Of a DNA stretch of 64,000 nt, positions 52,009-59,333 are shown in pieces. Each line of letters opens with the position of its first letter. Position 1 is the first letter of the stretch. The stretch is taken from positions 895,501 to 959,500 of the forward strand of contig CP074575.1 of the NCBI GenBank assembly GCA_018394315.1, written 5' to 3'. The notes under the pieces were generated by a model. The model ran no database searches. It had not been told where the DNA came from and worked only from the letters and a program-made list of their open reading frames with translations. The translations under genes were made by a program, and so were the position numbers. This stretch comes from Mycoplasmatota bacterium (GTDB lineage: Bacteria > Bacillota_I > Bacilli_A > MAG-NZ).

Positions 52009-52036
52009 ATGGGGAGTATCCCCTTTTATTTTTGGC
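52009..52036 (+). terminator. Terminator after the receiver gene
   Basis: GGGGA (52011-52015) and TCCCC (52019-52023) form a compact stem with a GTA loop, followed by TTTTATTTTT. Confidence 0.75.
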
Positions 52037-52070
52037 AAAATCTTGATATAATTTTAAATTGAGGTGTAGA

Positions 52071-53078
52071 ATGAAGAGAGAAATAGCATTAGAGTTTTCT
52101 AGAATAACAGAAGCAGCTGCGATAGTTGCATATTATTACTTAGGTAGAGGAGATAAAATTGCTGCTGATGATGCTGCGGTTTCTGCAATGCGTTATATTT
52201 TGAACCAAACACAAATAGATGGAAAAATTGTTATCGGCGAGGGAGAAATTGATGAAGCCCCTATGCTTTACATTGGAGAAAAAGTTGGTGCAGGTGGACC
52301 TAGAGTTGATATAGCAGTTGATCCGATTGAGGGTACAAGAATGGTAGCATTAGGTCAAAGTAACGCTTTATCAGTTATTTTAGCTGCCGAAGAGGGATGT
52401 TTATTAGAAGCTCCAGATATGTACATGGAAAAATTGGTTGTTAATCAAGAGTGCGTAGGTGCAATAGATATTGATTTACCTTTAAAAACAAATCTAAAAA
52501 TAATTTCAAAAGTTATGGGTAAACCACTTACTGATATTACTATGGTAACTTTAGAAAAAGAAAGACATTTAGGAATAATTAAAGAAGTGCAGGCATTGGG
52601 AGTTAAAGTATACGCTATTCCAGATGGGGATGTAGCAGCAAGTATATTGACGTGTATGCCAAAGAGTGAAGTAGATTTAATGTATTGTATAGGTGGAGCT
52701 CCTGAGGGAGTTGTATCTGCAGGTGTAATTAGAGCACTTGGCGGAGATATGCAAGGGAGACTACTTTTAAGAAAAGACGTAAAAGAGGATCCAAAAAATG
52801 CAAGCGAAAGCGAATTAGCAAGATGTATTGAAATGGGTGTTGAAGTAAATAAGAAACTTGAACTTAATGATTTATGTTCAACAGATAACGTAATCTTTTC
52901 TGCAACCGGGGTAACAAAGGGAGACTTGTTAAATGGAGTTTCGATTAAAAATAATATTGCAGAAACTCAATCCTTACTTATAAGAGGAAAAAGTAGAACA
53001 ATCAGAATATTAGAATCTACACATTTTTTAGAAAAAAAGGATGACTTTATTAGAAATATTGTTAAAAATATAAAATAA
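52071..53078 (+). CDS. glpX: Fructose-1,6-bisphosphatase, class II
   Basis: The 335-aa protein is a GlpX-type bisphosphatase. It starts EIALEFSRITEAAAIVAYYYLGRGDKIAADDAA, with metal-binding VIGEGEIDEAPMLYIGE and VDPIEGTRMVALG, and a later GGAPEGVVSAGVIRALGGDMQGRL stretch. It hydrolyses fructose-1,6-bisphosphate for gluconeogenesis, which fits growth on glycerol or acetate. The ATG at 52071 follows GAGGTG. It is followed by small genes without a terminator. No transketolase genes are near, so the sedoheptulose substrate is less likely. Confidence 0.94.
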   Translation: MKREIALEFSRITEAAAIVAYYYLGRGDKIAADDAAVSAMRYILNQTQIDGKIVIGEGEIDEAPMLYIGEKVGAGGPRVDIAVDPIEGTRMVALGQSNALSVILAAEEGCLLEAPDMYMEKLVVNQECVGAIDIDLPLKTNLKIISKVMGKPLTDITMVTLEKERHLGIIKEVQALGVKVYAIPDGDVAASILTCMPKSEVDLMYCIGGAPEGVVSAGVIRALGGDMQGRLLLRKDVKEDPKNASESELARCIEMGVEVNKKLELNDLCSTDNVIFSATGVTKGDLLNGVSIKNNIAETQSLLIRGKSRTIRILESTHFLEKKDDFIRNIVKNIK

Positions 53079-53097
53079 GTATGTGAAAGGTGAGTTT

Positions 53098-53154
53098 ATG
53101 GTTAGAAGTATAATAGTAACTTTTTGTTCTGAGGCATATGAACTATTTATTTAA
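53098..53154 (+). CDS. Possible 18-aa upstream frame overlapping the Smr-like gene
   Basis: AAAGGTGAG precedes an ATG that opens an 18-codon frame (MVRSIIVTFCSEAYELFI), ending inside the next gene. The Smr-like gene itself has only a weak GAGG three bases before its ATG, so the short frame could carry ribosomes to it. Low confidence. Confidence 0.3.
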   Translation: MVRSIIVTFCSEAYELFI

Positions 53155-53452
53155 AGAACTAATAAGAATTCCATATGATATTTCTATCGAAGAATTGAAC
53201 TTGATTGAAGAAACAGAATTTGAAGTAGATCTTCATGGACTAATATTTTCTGTTGCCAAGAGTGCAATTCAAAGAATAGTAAGATACTCACCAAGACATA
53301 TTAAAAGTATTTACGTAATACATGGATATATCGGCGGTACAGATTTAAAAAAAATGATGACAAAACAAAACATGAAGAGTTCAAGAATCAAACATGTAAA
53401 TCCAACTATGAATCCTGGACAATCAGTTATTGTTTTTAAGGATATTGAGTAG
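53138..53452 (+). CDS. Smr-domain-like small protein
   Basis: The 104-aa protein resembles the Smr (small MutS-related) domain. It shows FEVDLHGLIFSVAKSAIQRIV, then IYVIHGYIGGTDLKKMM and a final NPGQSVIVF strand. These are the LDLHG and HGxGTG positions of Smr nucleases, though the second motif is HGYIGGT. Smr domains nick DNA or RNA and act in ribosome rescue or mismatch-related steps. It lacks the MutS2 body. The ATG at 53138 is followed by Asn-Tyr-Leu-Phe-Lys, and the ribosome site is weak. It lies between glpX and yebC, probably on one message. Confidence 0.75.
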   Translation: MNYLFKELIRIPYDISIEELNLIEETEFEVDLHGLIFSVAKSAIQRIVRYSPRHIKSIYVIHGYIGGTDLKKMMTKQNMKSSRIKHVNPTMNPGQSVIVFKDIE

Positions 53453-53468
53453 AATTTTAGAAAGGAAA

Positions 53469-53485
53469 GCAAGAATAATTCTTGC
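53469..53485. repeat. Palindrome before yebC
   Basis: GCAAGAAT-A-ATTCTTGC is a perfect 8-bp inverted repeat just upstream of the yebC ribosome site. It has no T-tail. It could be an operator or a hairpin that limits translation. Confidence 0.4.
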
Positions 53486-53497
53486 AAGGAAATAATT

Positions 53498-54217
53498 ATG
53501 GGTAGAGCTTTTGAGGTTAGAAAAGCATCAATGGCCAAAACAGGAGCCAAAAAGGCCAAAGTTTATTCCAAGTTTGGAAAAGAATTATACATTTGCGCAA
53601 GAAATGGTGGAACTAATCCAGATTCAAACTTGGCTCTTAAACATTTAATTGAAAAGGCAAAGAAGGCACAAGTTCCGGGAGATATTATTAAGAGAAATAT
53701 TGACAAGGCAGAAGCCTCGGGAGGCGAAAGCTATACTTTTTATAGATATGAAGGCTTTGGTCCTGGTGGATCTGCACTTATTGTTGACTGTTTAAGTGAT
53801 AATGTAAATAGAACTGTTACAGATGTAAGAAATTGTTTTACTAAAACTGGAGGGAAATTGGGCGTAAACGGATCTGTGATTCATGGATTCGAGCATCTAA
53901 GTTTGGTAGGTGTAAAAGATTTTGATGAAGAAGAACTACTAGAAATTCTCTTAATGGCTGAAATAGATGTTAAGGATATTGAAGAGGAAGAAGAAGAATT
54001 AATTATATATGGCGCAGCAAGCGAACTTTTCAATATAAAGAAAGCAATTGAGCAAGAAAGAAGTGATGTCGAGTTTACAATCGATGAACAAACAATGCTT
54101 CCTACTAACTTTGTTGAACTCACAAATGAGGAAGATAATGAAAAGTTTTCTAAACTTCTTGATATGCTTGAAGACTGTGACGATGTTCAGAGAGTTTATC
54201 ATAATGTAAAGGAGTAA
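53498..54217 (+). CDS. yebC: YebC/PmpR-family protein
   Basis: The 239-aa protein is a full-length YebC. It starts MGRAFEVRKASMAKTGAKKAKVYSKFGKELYICARNGG, has SNLALKHLIEKAKKAQVPGDIIKRNIDKA and YEGFGPGGSALIVDCLSDNVNRTVTDVR, and an acidic C-terminal part. The family is described as a DNA-binding regulator (PmpR) and also as a translation factor that helps ribosomes through proline stretches; which holds here is open. Asp/Glu repeats (EEEEEE at about residue 161) are prominent. AAGGAAAT precedes the ATG and a terminator follows. Confidence 0.94.
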   Translation: MGRAFEVRKASMAKTGAKKAKVYSKFGKELYICARNGGTNPDSNLALKHLIEKAKKAQVPGDIIKRNIDKAEASGGESYTFYRYEGFGPGGSALIVDCLSDNVNRTVTDVRNCFTKTGGKLGVNGSVIHGFEHLSLVGVKDFDEEELLEILLMAEIDVKDIEEEEEELIIYGAASELFNIKKAIEQERSDVEFTIDEQTMLPTNFVELTNEEDNEKFSKLLDMLEDCDDVQRVYHNVKE

Positions 54218-54238
54218 TTTTCATTACTTCTTTTTGTT
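54210..54238 (+). terminator. Terminator after yebC
   Basis: GGAGTAAT and ATTACTTC pair (one G-U) with a TTTC loop and are followed by TTTTTG. Confidence 0.75.
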
Positions 54239-54259
54239 GAAAAAAAATAGCGATTTTAG

Positions 54260-54288
54260 TTGGTAAACGCTTTCAACTATGCTAAAAT
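54260..54288 (+). promoter_or_regulatory. Promoter of the VOR/KOR operon with cre-like site
   Basis: TTGGTA (54260-54265) and TAAAAT (54283-54288) are 17 bases apart. TGGTAAACGCTTTCA (54261-54275) overlaps the -35 box; its complement TGAAAGCGTTTACCA fits the Bacillus catabolite-responsive element pattern TGWAANCGNTNWCA closely. Control by CcpA is inferred. Confidence 0.65.
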
Positions 54289-54366
54289 GTATGTGCAATT
54301 ATTCAACAGTCTTTTTACAGCAAAATAAATGCTGAATTCTATTGATTATTTGAAAGGAGAAAACAA

Positions 54367-54600
54367 ATGGCAAGAGGAAGAGTTGTCGTTAGTGTCGATC
54401 GTTGCAAAGGATGTTCACTATGTGTAGAAGCATGTCCGCAAAATGTGCTTGCTATGGATACAAAAGTAAATGTTAAAGGATACACACCTGCAGTTGCGAT
54501 AAACCCTGACAAATGTACTGGTTGTACATTCTGTGCTTTAGTGTGTCCAGATGTATGCATTGAAGTTTATCGTGAAAAAGGAGGAACTAAAAATGGCTAA
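54367..54600 (+). CDS. vorD: 2-oxoacid:ferredoxin oxidoreductase, ferredoxin-like delta subunit
   Basis: The 77-aa protein has two 4Fe-4S ferredoxin motifs: CKGCSLCVEACPQ near residue 13 and CTGCTFCALVCPD near residue 48. It is the electron-carrying delta subunit of the enzyme encoded by the next three genes. AAAGGAG precedes the ATG. It overlaps the alpha subunit gene by eight bases. Such subunits are found in the VOR, KOR and POR groups; substrate is set by the other subunits. Confidence 0.92.
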   Translation: MARGRVVVSVDRCKGCSLCVEACPQNVLAMDTKVNVKGYTPAVAINPDKCTGCTFCALVCPDVCIEVYREKGGTKNG

Positions 54601-55681
54601 GGTCTTAATGAAAGGTAACGAAGCCATGGCACTAGCAGCTATTAAAGGTGGAGTTGACGCTTTCTTTGGATATCCTATTACTCCTCAGAATGAAATACCA
54701 GAATACTTATCTAGAGAATTACCTAAGTTAGGAAAAGTTTTTGTTCAAGCAGAAAGTGAAGTAGCTGCTATTAATATGGTATATGGAGCAGGTGGAGCAG
54801 GTGCAAGAGTATTAACATCATCAAGTTCACCTGGGATTGCTTTAAAACAAGAAGGTATTACATATATGGCTGGATCTCAAATACCAGGTGTAATCATTAA
54901 TGTAATGCGTGGAGGACCTGGACTAGGTGGAATTCAACCTTCACAAGCAGACTACTACCAAGTTACTCGTGGTGGTGGAAATGGAGATTATAACTGTATA
55001 GTTTTAGCTCCTGAAAACGTTCAAGAGGCGTTTGATTTAGTTAAAGAGTCGTTTGATCTAGCGGATTACTATAGAAACCCAGTTATGATTGCTGCTGATG
55101 GTCTTATCGGACAAATGATGGCCCCAGTAGACATTGATAAGGAAACTCCAAAATTGGATTTACCTGAAAAAGATTGGGCAACAACTGGAATGAAAAACAG
55201 AAGAACTAAAGAGAATAAGGACGTTGATCCTAACATTATAGTTTCTTTAAGTTTAGTTGATACTGTTTTAGAAGAAATGAATCTTGTATTACAGAAAAAA
55301 TATACTCATATGAGAGAAAACCAACAAAGATATGAGTTAATTAATATAGAAGATGCAGAGATCGTTATTGTTGCATACGGAACTAGTAGTAGAATTTGCC
55401 GTTCTGCTATGGAAATTTTAAAAGAAGAAGGAATCAAAGTAGGAATGATTAGACCAATTACTTTATGGCCATTCCCTGAGAAAGCATTCGCTGAAATTCC
55501 TGAGTCTGTTAAAGGATTATTAACGGTAGAAATGAGTATGGGACAAATGATTGATGATGTAAAAATTTCTAATAACGGGAAATTACCTGTTGGGTTCTAT
55601 GGTAGATGTGGTGGAGTAATACCTGAACCAGAGGAAATTGTTAATGCCGTAAAGGATTTTCTGGGAGGTTTAAATGGATAA
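54593..55681 (+). CDS. vorB: 2-oxoacid:ferredoxin oxidoreductase, alpha subunit (VorB-like)
   Basis: The 362-aa protein has the alpha-subunit pattern: LMKGNEAMALAAIKGGVDAFFGYPITPQNEIPEYL, then ESEVAAINMVYGAGGAGARVLTSSSSPGIALKQEG and MRGGPGLGGIQPSQADYYQVTRGGGNGDYN. The C-terminal transketolase-like part holds VAYGTSSRICRSAMEILKEEG. It supplies the substrate-binding half of an oxidoreductase that turns a 2-oxoacid to its acyl-CoA with ferredoxin reduction. The ATG at 54593 follows AAGGAGG. The VorB-type naming implies 2-oxoisovalerate, but 2-oxoglutarate cannot be excluded. Confidence 0.92.
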   Translation: MAKVLMKGNEAMALAAIKGGVDAFFGYPITPQNEIPEYLSRELPKLGKVFVQAESEVAAINMVYGAGGAGARVLTSSSSPGIALKQEGITYMAGSQIPGVIINVMRGGPGLGGIQPSQADYYQVTRGGGNGDYNCIVLAPENVQEAFDLVKESFDLADYYRNPVMIAADGLIGQMMAPVDIDKETPKLDLPEKDWATTGMKNRRTKENKDVDPNIIVSLSLVDTVLEEMNLVLQKKYTHMRENQQRYELINIEDAEIVIVAYGTSSRICRSAMEILKEEGIKVGMIRPITLWPFPEKAFAEIPESVKGLLTVEMSMGQMIDDVKISNNGKLPVGFYGRCGGVIPEPEEIVNAVKDFLGGLNG

Positions 55682-56423
55682 TTTAGTATTTGAAAGAACT
55701 AAGGGTCTTACAAAAAAAGAGTTTTCTTATTGTCCAGGATGTACTCACGGAATAATCCACCGTCTTGTAGCTGAAGTATTAGAGGAACTTAATGTTTTAG
55801 ATACAGCTGTTGGTGTTGCATCAGTAGGGTGTTCAGTAATTAATTACGAATATTTTGATTGTGATATGCAACAAGCTGCTCATGGTAGAGCTCCTGCGGT
55901 TGCTACTGGTATAAAAAGAGTTAATCCTGAAAACACTGTATTTACTTATCAAGGTGATGGTGACTTAGCTGCTATTGGTACTGCAGAAATTATTCATGCA
56001 GCGCATAGAAATGAAAACATTTCAGTAATGTTTGTTAACAATGCAATTTTTGGTATGACAGGTGGACAAATGGCTCCAACAACTTTACCAGGACAAAAAA
56101 CTACAACTTCACAAAATGGACGAGATCCATATGTTGTAGGTATGCCAATTAGAATGAGTGAAGTATTGGGTCAAATTCCAGGAGCTTATTATGTTGAAAG
56201 AGTTTCTGTTCATAATCCTAAACATATCATTAAAGCTAAGAAGGCAATTAAAAAAGCTTTCCAAAATCAAATTGATGGTAAAGGATTTAGCTTAGTTGAA
56301 TTTATTTCAACATGTCCAATAAATTGGAGAATGACACCAAATGATTCACTTAAGTGGGTTGAGGATTCAATGATTCCTTATTATCCATTAGGTGTTGTAA
56401 AGGACGGTGACAAGAATGATTAA
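55674..56423 (+). CDS. vorA: 2-oxoacid:ferredoxin oxidoreductase, beta (TPP) subunit
   Basis: The 249-aa protein binds thiamine diphosphate. The motif runs from YQGDGDLAAIGTAEIIHAA to MFVNNAIFGMTGGQM, and an N-terminal YCPGCTHGIIHRL has the cluster-binding Cys. It forms the active site with the alpha subunit. It overlaps the alpha gene by eight bases, and the gamma gene starts within its end. GGGAGG precedes the ATG. Thiamine uptake by the ThiT-like protein would supply the cofactor. Confidence 0.93.
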   Translation: MDNLVFERTKGLTKKEFSYCPGCTHGIIHRLVAEVLEELNVLDTAVGVASVGCSVINYEYFDCDMQQAAHGRAPAVATGIKRVNPENTVFTYQGDGDLAAIGTAEIIHAAHRNENISVMFVNNAIFGMTGGQMAPTTLPGQKTTTSQNGRDPYVVGMPIRMSEVLGQIPGAYYVERVSVHNPKHIIKAKKAIKKAFQNQIDGKGFSLVEFISTCPINWRMTPNDSLKWVEDSMIPYYPLGVVKDGDKND

Positions 56424-56955
56424 TGAAAAAATTATTGTTGCTGGTTTCGGTGGCCAAGGTGTAATGTTAATGGGTCAATTATTAGCATACGCAGCAACTA
56501 ACCAAGATTTGAACACATTATGGTTTCCATCATACGGACCAGAAACGCGCGGTGGAACTGCAAACTGTCAAGTAATAATATCTGAAGAAGATATTTATTC
56601 ACCAGTATTTTCAAAGTGTGATACTGCTATTATCATGAATGGACCATCTTTGGATAAGTTTGAGAGTAGAGTAGCTCCAGGTGGAAAAATTCTTATTAAT
56701 TCATCTTTAGTTTCTAGAGAAGTTACTAGAACTGATATTGAAGTAATTAAAGTACCAGTAAATGAGATTGCATTAGAACTTGGAAATCTTAAGGTTGCCA
56801 ACATGGTTATGTTAGGTGCATATTTAGAAGTACTAAAAATTTTCTCAATTGATGATATTATTAAGGTACTTAAAAAGACATTTGGTGAAGGGAAATCTCA
56901 CTTAATTGATGTTAATAGAGAAGCACTTAAAATAGGAAGTAAAAGTACTAAATAA
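56416..56955 (+). CDS. vorC: 2-oxoacid:ferredoxin oxidoreductase, gamma subunit
   Basis: The 179-aa protein has the gamma-subunit pattern IIVAGFGGQGVMLMGQLLAYAA, WFPSYGPETRGGTANCQVIISEEDIYSP, and the C-terminal helix with NMVMLGAYLEVLKIFSID. It helps bind coenzyme A. The ATG at 56416 lies inside the beta gene and follows AAGGAC; a GTG at 56407 is possible. It ends the four-gene operon, before a strong terminator. Confidence 0.92.
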   Translation: MINEKIIVAGFGGQGVMLMGQLLAYAATNQDLNTLWFPSYGPETRGGTANCQVIISEEDIYSPVFSKCDTAIIMNGPSLDKFESRVAPGGKILINSSLVSREVTRTDIEVIKVPVNEIALELGNLKVANMVMLGAYLEVLKIFSIDDIIKVLKKTFGEGKSHLIDVNREALKIGSKSTK

Positions 56956-56959
56956 ATTC

Positions 56960-56988
56960 AAAAAGGCTTTAGTTAAAAGCCTTTTTTT
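56960..56988. terminator. Terminator after the VOR operon
   Basis: AAAAGGCTTT and AAAAGCCTTT form a stem with an AGTT loop and seven T residues. A decayed minus-strand frame also ends in this hairpin, so it may once have served both sides. Confidence 0.9.
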
Positions 56989-57112
56989 CATTTAGTAAAG
57001 AGCTAACGCAATAGGTTCGATCGTAGCTTAGAAGTAATGTCTTGAAGTCAACCTTTTCGGAATGTTCAGTGATAATTTCATCAATACTTACATCAAATAT
57101 TTTTGTTATTTC
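56969..57112 (-). pseudogene. Gene fragment, possible XRE-like regulator tail
   Basis: A 47-codon minus-strand frame, bounded upstream by an in-frame TAA, encodes EITKIFDVSIDEII and then TEHSEKVDFKTLLLSYDRTY. The first part resembles the end of an XRE helix-turn-helix domain (KIFDVSIDEL type). There is no start codon or ribosome site, and upstream of the stop no coding continuation is clear, so it looks like the rest of a lost gene. Divergent to it lies a MATE fragment. Confidence 0.4.
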
Positions 57113-57149
57113 TTAATCTTGCTATATTACATGCAATGTTCTTAAGTAG

Positions 57150-57377
57150 CACAAAGTTGTTGCTCTAACAAGAATTCCATTTTTTGTATTAAGAAGTGGT
57201 GGAAGAGTATTGGATGTATTAATTTTGGATTCGACTTTTATGTGGGTAATTAAGGTTCCAGTTGCTGTTACATTAGCTTATATGACTAATTTAAGTATTA
57301 TATGGTTAGTTATTGGAGTTGAGACAACTAGAGTGACAAATGCATTCATAAGTATGTATTTCTATAATAAAAAGTAA
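57150..57377 (+). pseudogene. MATE-exporter gene fragment (C-terminal 75 codons)
   Basis: The frame, after an in-frame TAG at 57147, encodes ALTRIPFFVLRSGG, then STFMWVIKVPVAVTLAYMTN and ETTRVTNAFISMYFYNKK before TAA. This matches the last two helices of MATE transporters, compare ALRAGGDTKSTLIMDALFMWVVSVPLA in the gene at 28150. There is no start or upstream body, so it is a remnant. The sequence differs from the intact gene, so it is not a recent copy of it. With the minus-strand fragment at 56969 it marks a decayed regulator-exporter pair. Confidence 0.75.
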
Positions 57378-57401
57378 TGACTAAATTCCTTTGAATAGAA
57401 T

Positions 57402-57415
57402 TGTAAGTGTTTTCA
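57402..57415. promoter_or_regulatory. cre-like site before the lysine transporter promoter
   Basis: TGTAAGTGTTTTCA differs from the catabolite-responsive element pattern TGWAANCGNTNWCA only at the central C. It lies 13 bases upstream of the -35 box. Weak evidence. Confidence 0.3.
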
Positions 57416-57427
57416 CTTAAATTATTG

Positions 57428-57456
57428 TTGACACTTTGTTTATATAGTGATAGTAT
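57428..57456 (+). promoter_or_regulatory. Promoter of the lysine-riboswitch transcript
   Basis: A perfect TTGACA (57428-57433) and TAGTAT (57451-57456) are 17 bases apart. Confidence 0.8.
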
Positions 57457-57473
57457 TGCTTTAACAAAAAAAG

Positions 57474-57632
57474 TATAGAGGTTGCGGTGCATCAGATTAG
57501 TATGTGGAGTCGGCAGACAATGAAACATATGAAAGGTAATCATCGCCGAATATAATGTTTAGGCATAGATGTTATATGGGATTATAGGGAATACCTATAA
57601 TACTCCTACGAAGGTAGAGGCGCTAATGTAGT
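57474..57632 (+). ncRNA. Lysine riboswitch (L box)
   Basis: The element shows the conserved lysine-aptamer pieces in order: AGAGGTTGCGG, AGTATGTGGAGTCGGCAGACAATG, GAAAGG...ATCGCCGAA, TTAGGCATAGATG, the P4-like arms TATAGGGAATACCTATA, and CTCCTACGAAGGTAGAGGCGCTA. It lies between a TTGACA promoter and the binding protein gene of an amino-acid ABC importer. Lysine binding should lower expression of the importer. This fixes lysine as the likely transported substrate. Family identity is strong; affinity is not known. Confidence 0.92.
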
Positions 57633-57636
57633 TTAT

Positions 57637-57666
57637 AACCGAGGGCGCGATGCGCTTTTTTTGTAT
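57637..57666 (+). terminator. Lysine riboswitch terminator
   Basis: GGGCGC-GAT-GCGCTTT is a short stem with a T-run (seven T) just before the ribosome site of the binding protein gene. It is the expression platform of the L box. Confidence 0.65.
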
Positions 57667-57687
57667 ATAAAAAAGGGAGAGAGAAAA

Positions 57688-58497
57688 ATGGAAAGAGTAT
57701 TAAGTTTATTAGGTTTATTGTTAGTATTTGTGCTAATCGGTTGTGAAGAAGAGAATAATTCATTTATCGTAGGAATGGAATGTGATTATGCGCCTTATAA
57801 CTGGACAGTTACAGAAAGTGATGCAAGTGATATAGCGGTTCAAATTGATGGGTCAAATCAATACTGCGAAGGTTATGATGTTCAAGTAGCTTCTAGACTT
57901 GCTGAGGATTTAGGATTAGATTTAATGATTAGAAAGATTGCTTGGGATGGGTTACCATCAGCACTAAATTCGAATCAGATTGACGCAATTATTGCTGGTA
58001 TGAGTCCAACTCCTGAAAGAGCGCAAACAATGAATTTTACAAATGCTTATTTTACGGAAGATTCAGAACAAGTAGTGGTATTAAGAAGTGATAGTGATTA
58101 TCTTAATGCAAATTCTTTAAATGACTTTACAGGAGCAACTGTAATTGCGCAATTAGGAACATTTCAAGTTGATTTGATTGCTCAATTAGATGGTGCTAAT
58201 TCAGGTACTCACTTAGCTGACTATCCAGCGGTTATTAATTCAGTTGTATCAGGAGTAGCTGATGCTTACATAGCTGAAAGAGCTGTTGCTGAAGCACACG
58301 TTGCTAATAACAGTGAGTTAACTTTTATTTCTTTTATAGATGGTTTTGAACTAGATCCAGCTTATAACACAGTAGCTGTAGCATTGAGACTAGAAGATAC
58401 TGAGCTTAGAGCCGATATTAATGAGGCGTTAGCGAAAATCTCAGAAGATACTCGTGTAGAGTGGATGGATGAAGCGTCTTTAAGAGCTGGAGAGTGA
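57688..58497 (+). CDS. Lysine ABC transporter, substrate-binding lipoprotein
   Basis: The 269-aa protein has a lipobox (LLLVFVLIGC, Cys at about residue 19) and a type II periplasmic-binding fold of the polar amino acid family: FIVGMECDYAPYNWTV, GYDVQVASRLAEDLGLDLMIRKIAWDGLPSALNSNQIDAIIAGMSPTPERAQTMNFTNAYF and GVADAYIAERAVAEA. It captures the substrate outside the membrane. A lysine riboswitch upstream indicates lysine. The ATG at 57688 follows GGGAGAGAG; an upstream in-frame TTG is unlikely. It is followed by the permease after eight bases. Confidence 0.93.
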   Translation: MERVLSLLGLLLVFVLIGCEEENNSFIVGMECDYAPYNWTVTESDASDIAVQIDGSNQYCEGYDVQVASRLAEDLGLDLMIRKIAWDGLPSALNSNQIDAIIAGMSPTPERAQTMNFTNAYFTEDSEQVVVLRSDSDYLNANSLNDFTGATVIAQLGTFQVDLIAQLDGANSGTHLADYPAVINSVVSGVADAYIAERAVAEAHVANNSELTFISFIDGFELDPAYNTVAVALRLEDTELRADINEALAKISEDTRVEWMDEASLRAGE

Positions 58498-58505
58498 TGT
58501 AATAT

Positions 58506-59333
58506 ATGATTTTCTTAAGATATGTTTTATCGGGTACTGTGAAAATAGTACCTGATGGAACGTTTCAAAGAATGGTATTTATAGTTCAAAATTATTATCC
58601 AATGTTCCTTGAAGGGTTGAAATATACTTTAGTTATTTCTTTAGTAGGTACTCTATTCGGTGTTTTAATCGGTATGATTTTAGCATCAATGAAGATTCAA
58701 AAAATAACTAAAAGGGACTCATTTACAATTAGAATTTTGAAAAGAGCAGGAATCATTTTTTCTACTGCATATGTAGATATCGTAAGAGGAACACCTATGA
58801 TGCTTCAAGCAATTATCCTGTATTATGCATTCTTTGTTAAATGGTTTAATATGAGTGTAATGTTAGCAGGGATAATTATCATATCACTTAACACTGCTGC
58901 GTATGCAACAGAGGTATTAAGAGGAGCAATCAACGCGATTGATAAAGGGCAAATGGAAGCCGCTCGTAGTCTGGGTATGAGTTATAAACAAGCTATGTTA
59001 AATGTTATTTTACCTCAGGCTTTTAAAAACTCAGTTCCAGCCATTGGGAATGAGTTAGTAATTAATATTAAAGATTCGTCGGTATTAAGTGTGATTGGTG
59101 TAATTGAGTTAATGTATCAGTCAAAGGCTGCAGCTAGTCAATATTTCTTACATGTTGAGTCTGCTTTAGTAGCTGGAGTAGTTTATTTAATATTAACTAT
59201 GTCTGCAACTAGGCTTTTAGAATATTTTGATAAAAGATTAAACTCACCAAGTGGGAGTGCTTTGAAAATTAGCATACCAACTAGTCAAAGTTTTCAGTCA
59301 AGGAAAAGGGGAAATGCTAAATGGCGATTATAA
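58506..59333 (+). CDS. Lysine ABC transporter, permease
   Basis: The 275-aa permease has five or more membrane helices of the HisM/GlnP type: [28 protein letters not shown], then [21 protein letters not shown] and the EAA loop [45 protein letters not shown]. The EAA loop contacts the ATPase. The first 35 residues are extra in length and the start is weakly supported (GAGAGTGATG before the ATG); an ATG at 58572 is less likely. It overlaps the ATPase gene by 13 bases. The polar tail after residue 250 is unusual. Confidence 0.9.
   Translation: MIFLRYVLSGTVKIVPDGTFQRMVFIVQNYYPMFLEGLKYTLVISLVGTLFGVLIGMILASMKIQKITKRDSFTIRILKRAGIIFSTAYVDIVRGTPMMLQAIILYYAFFVKWFNMSVMLAGIIIISLNTAAYATEVLRGAINAIDKGQMEAARSLGMSYKQAMLNVILPQAFKNSVPAIGNELVINIKDSSVLSVIGVIELMYQSKAAASQYFLHVESALVAGVVYLILTMSATRLLEYFDKRLNSPSGSALKISIPTSQSFQSRKRGNAKWRL

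Noticed and set aside
54367-56955. Firm substrate call (2-oxoisovalerate or 2-oxoglutarate) for the four-subunit oxidoreductase
   Set aside because: The subunit order and VorB-like alpha chain suggest branched-chain oxoacids, but residues that separate VOR from KOR cannot be judged without an alignment.
57478-57660. A coding frame through the lysine riboswitch
   Set aside because: The minus-strand frame at 57346-57543 crosses the MATE remnant and the riboswitch, and the conserved aptamer segments explain the sequence.
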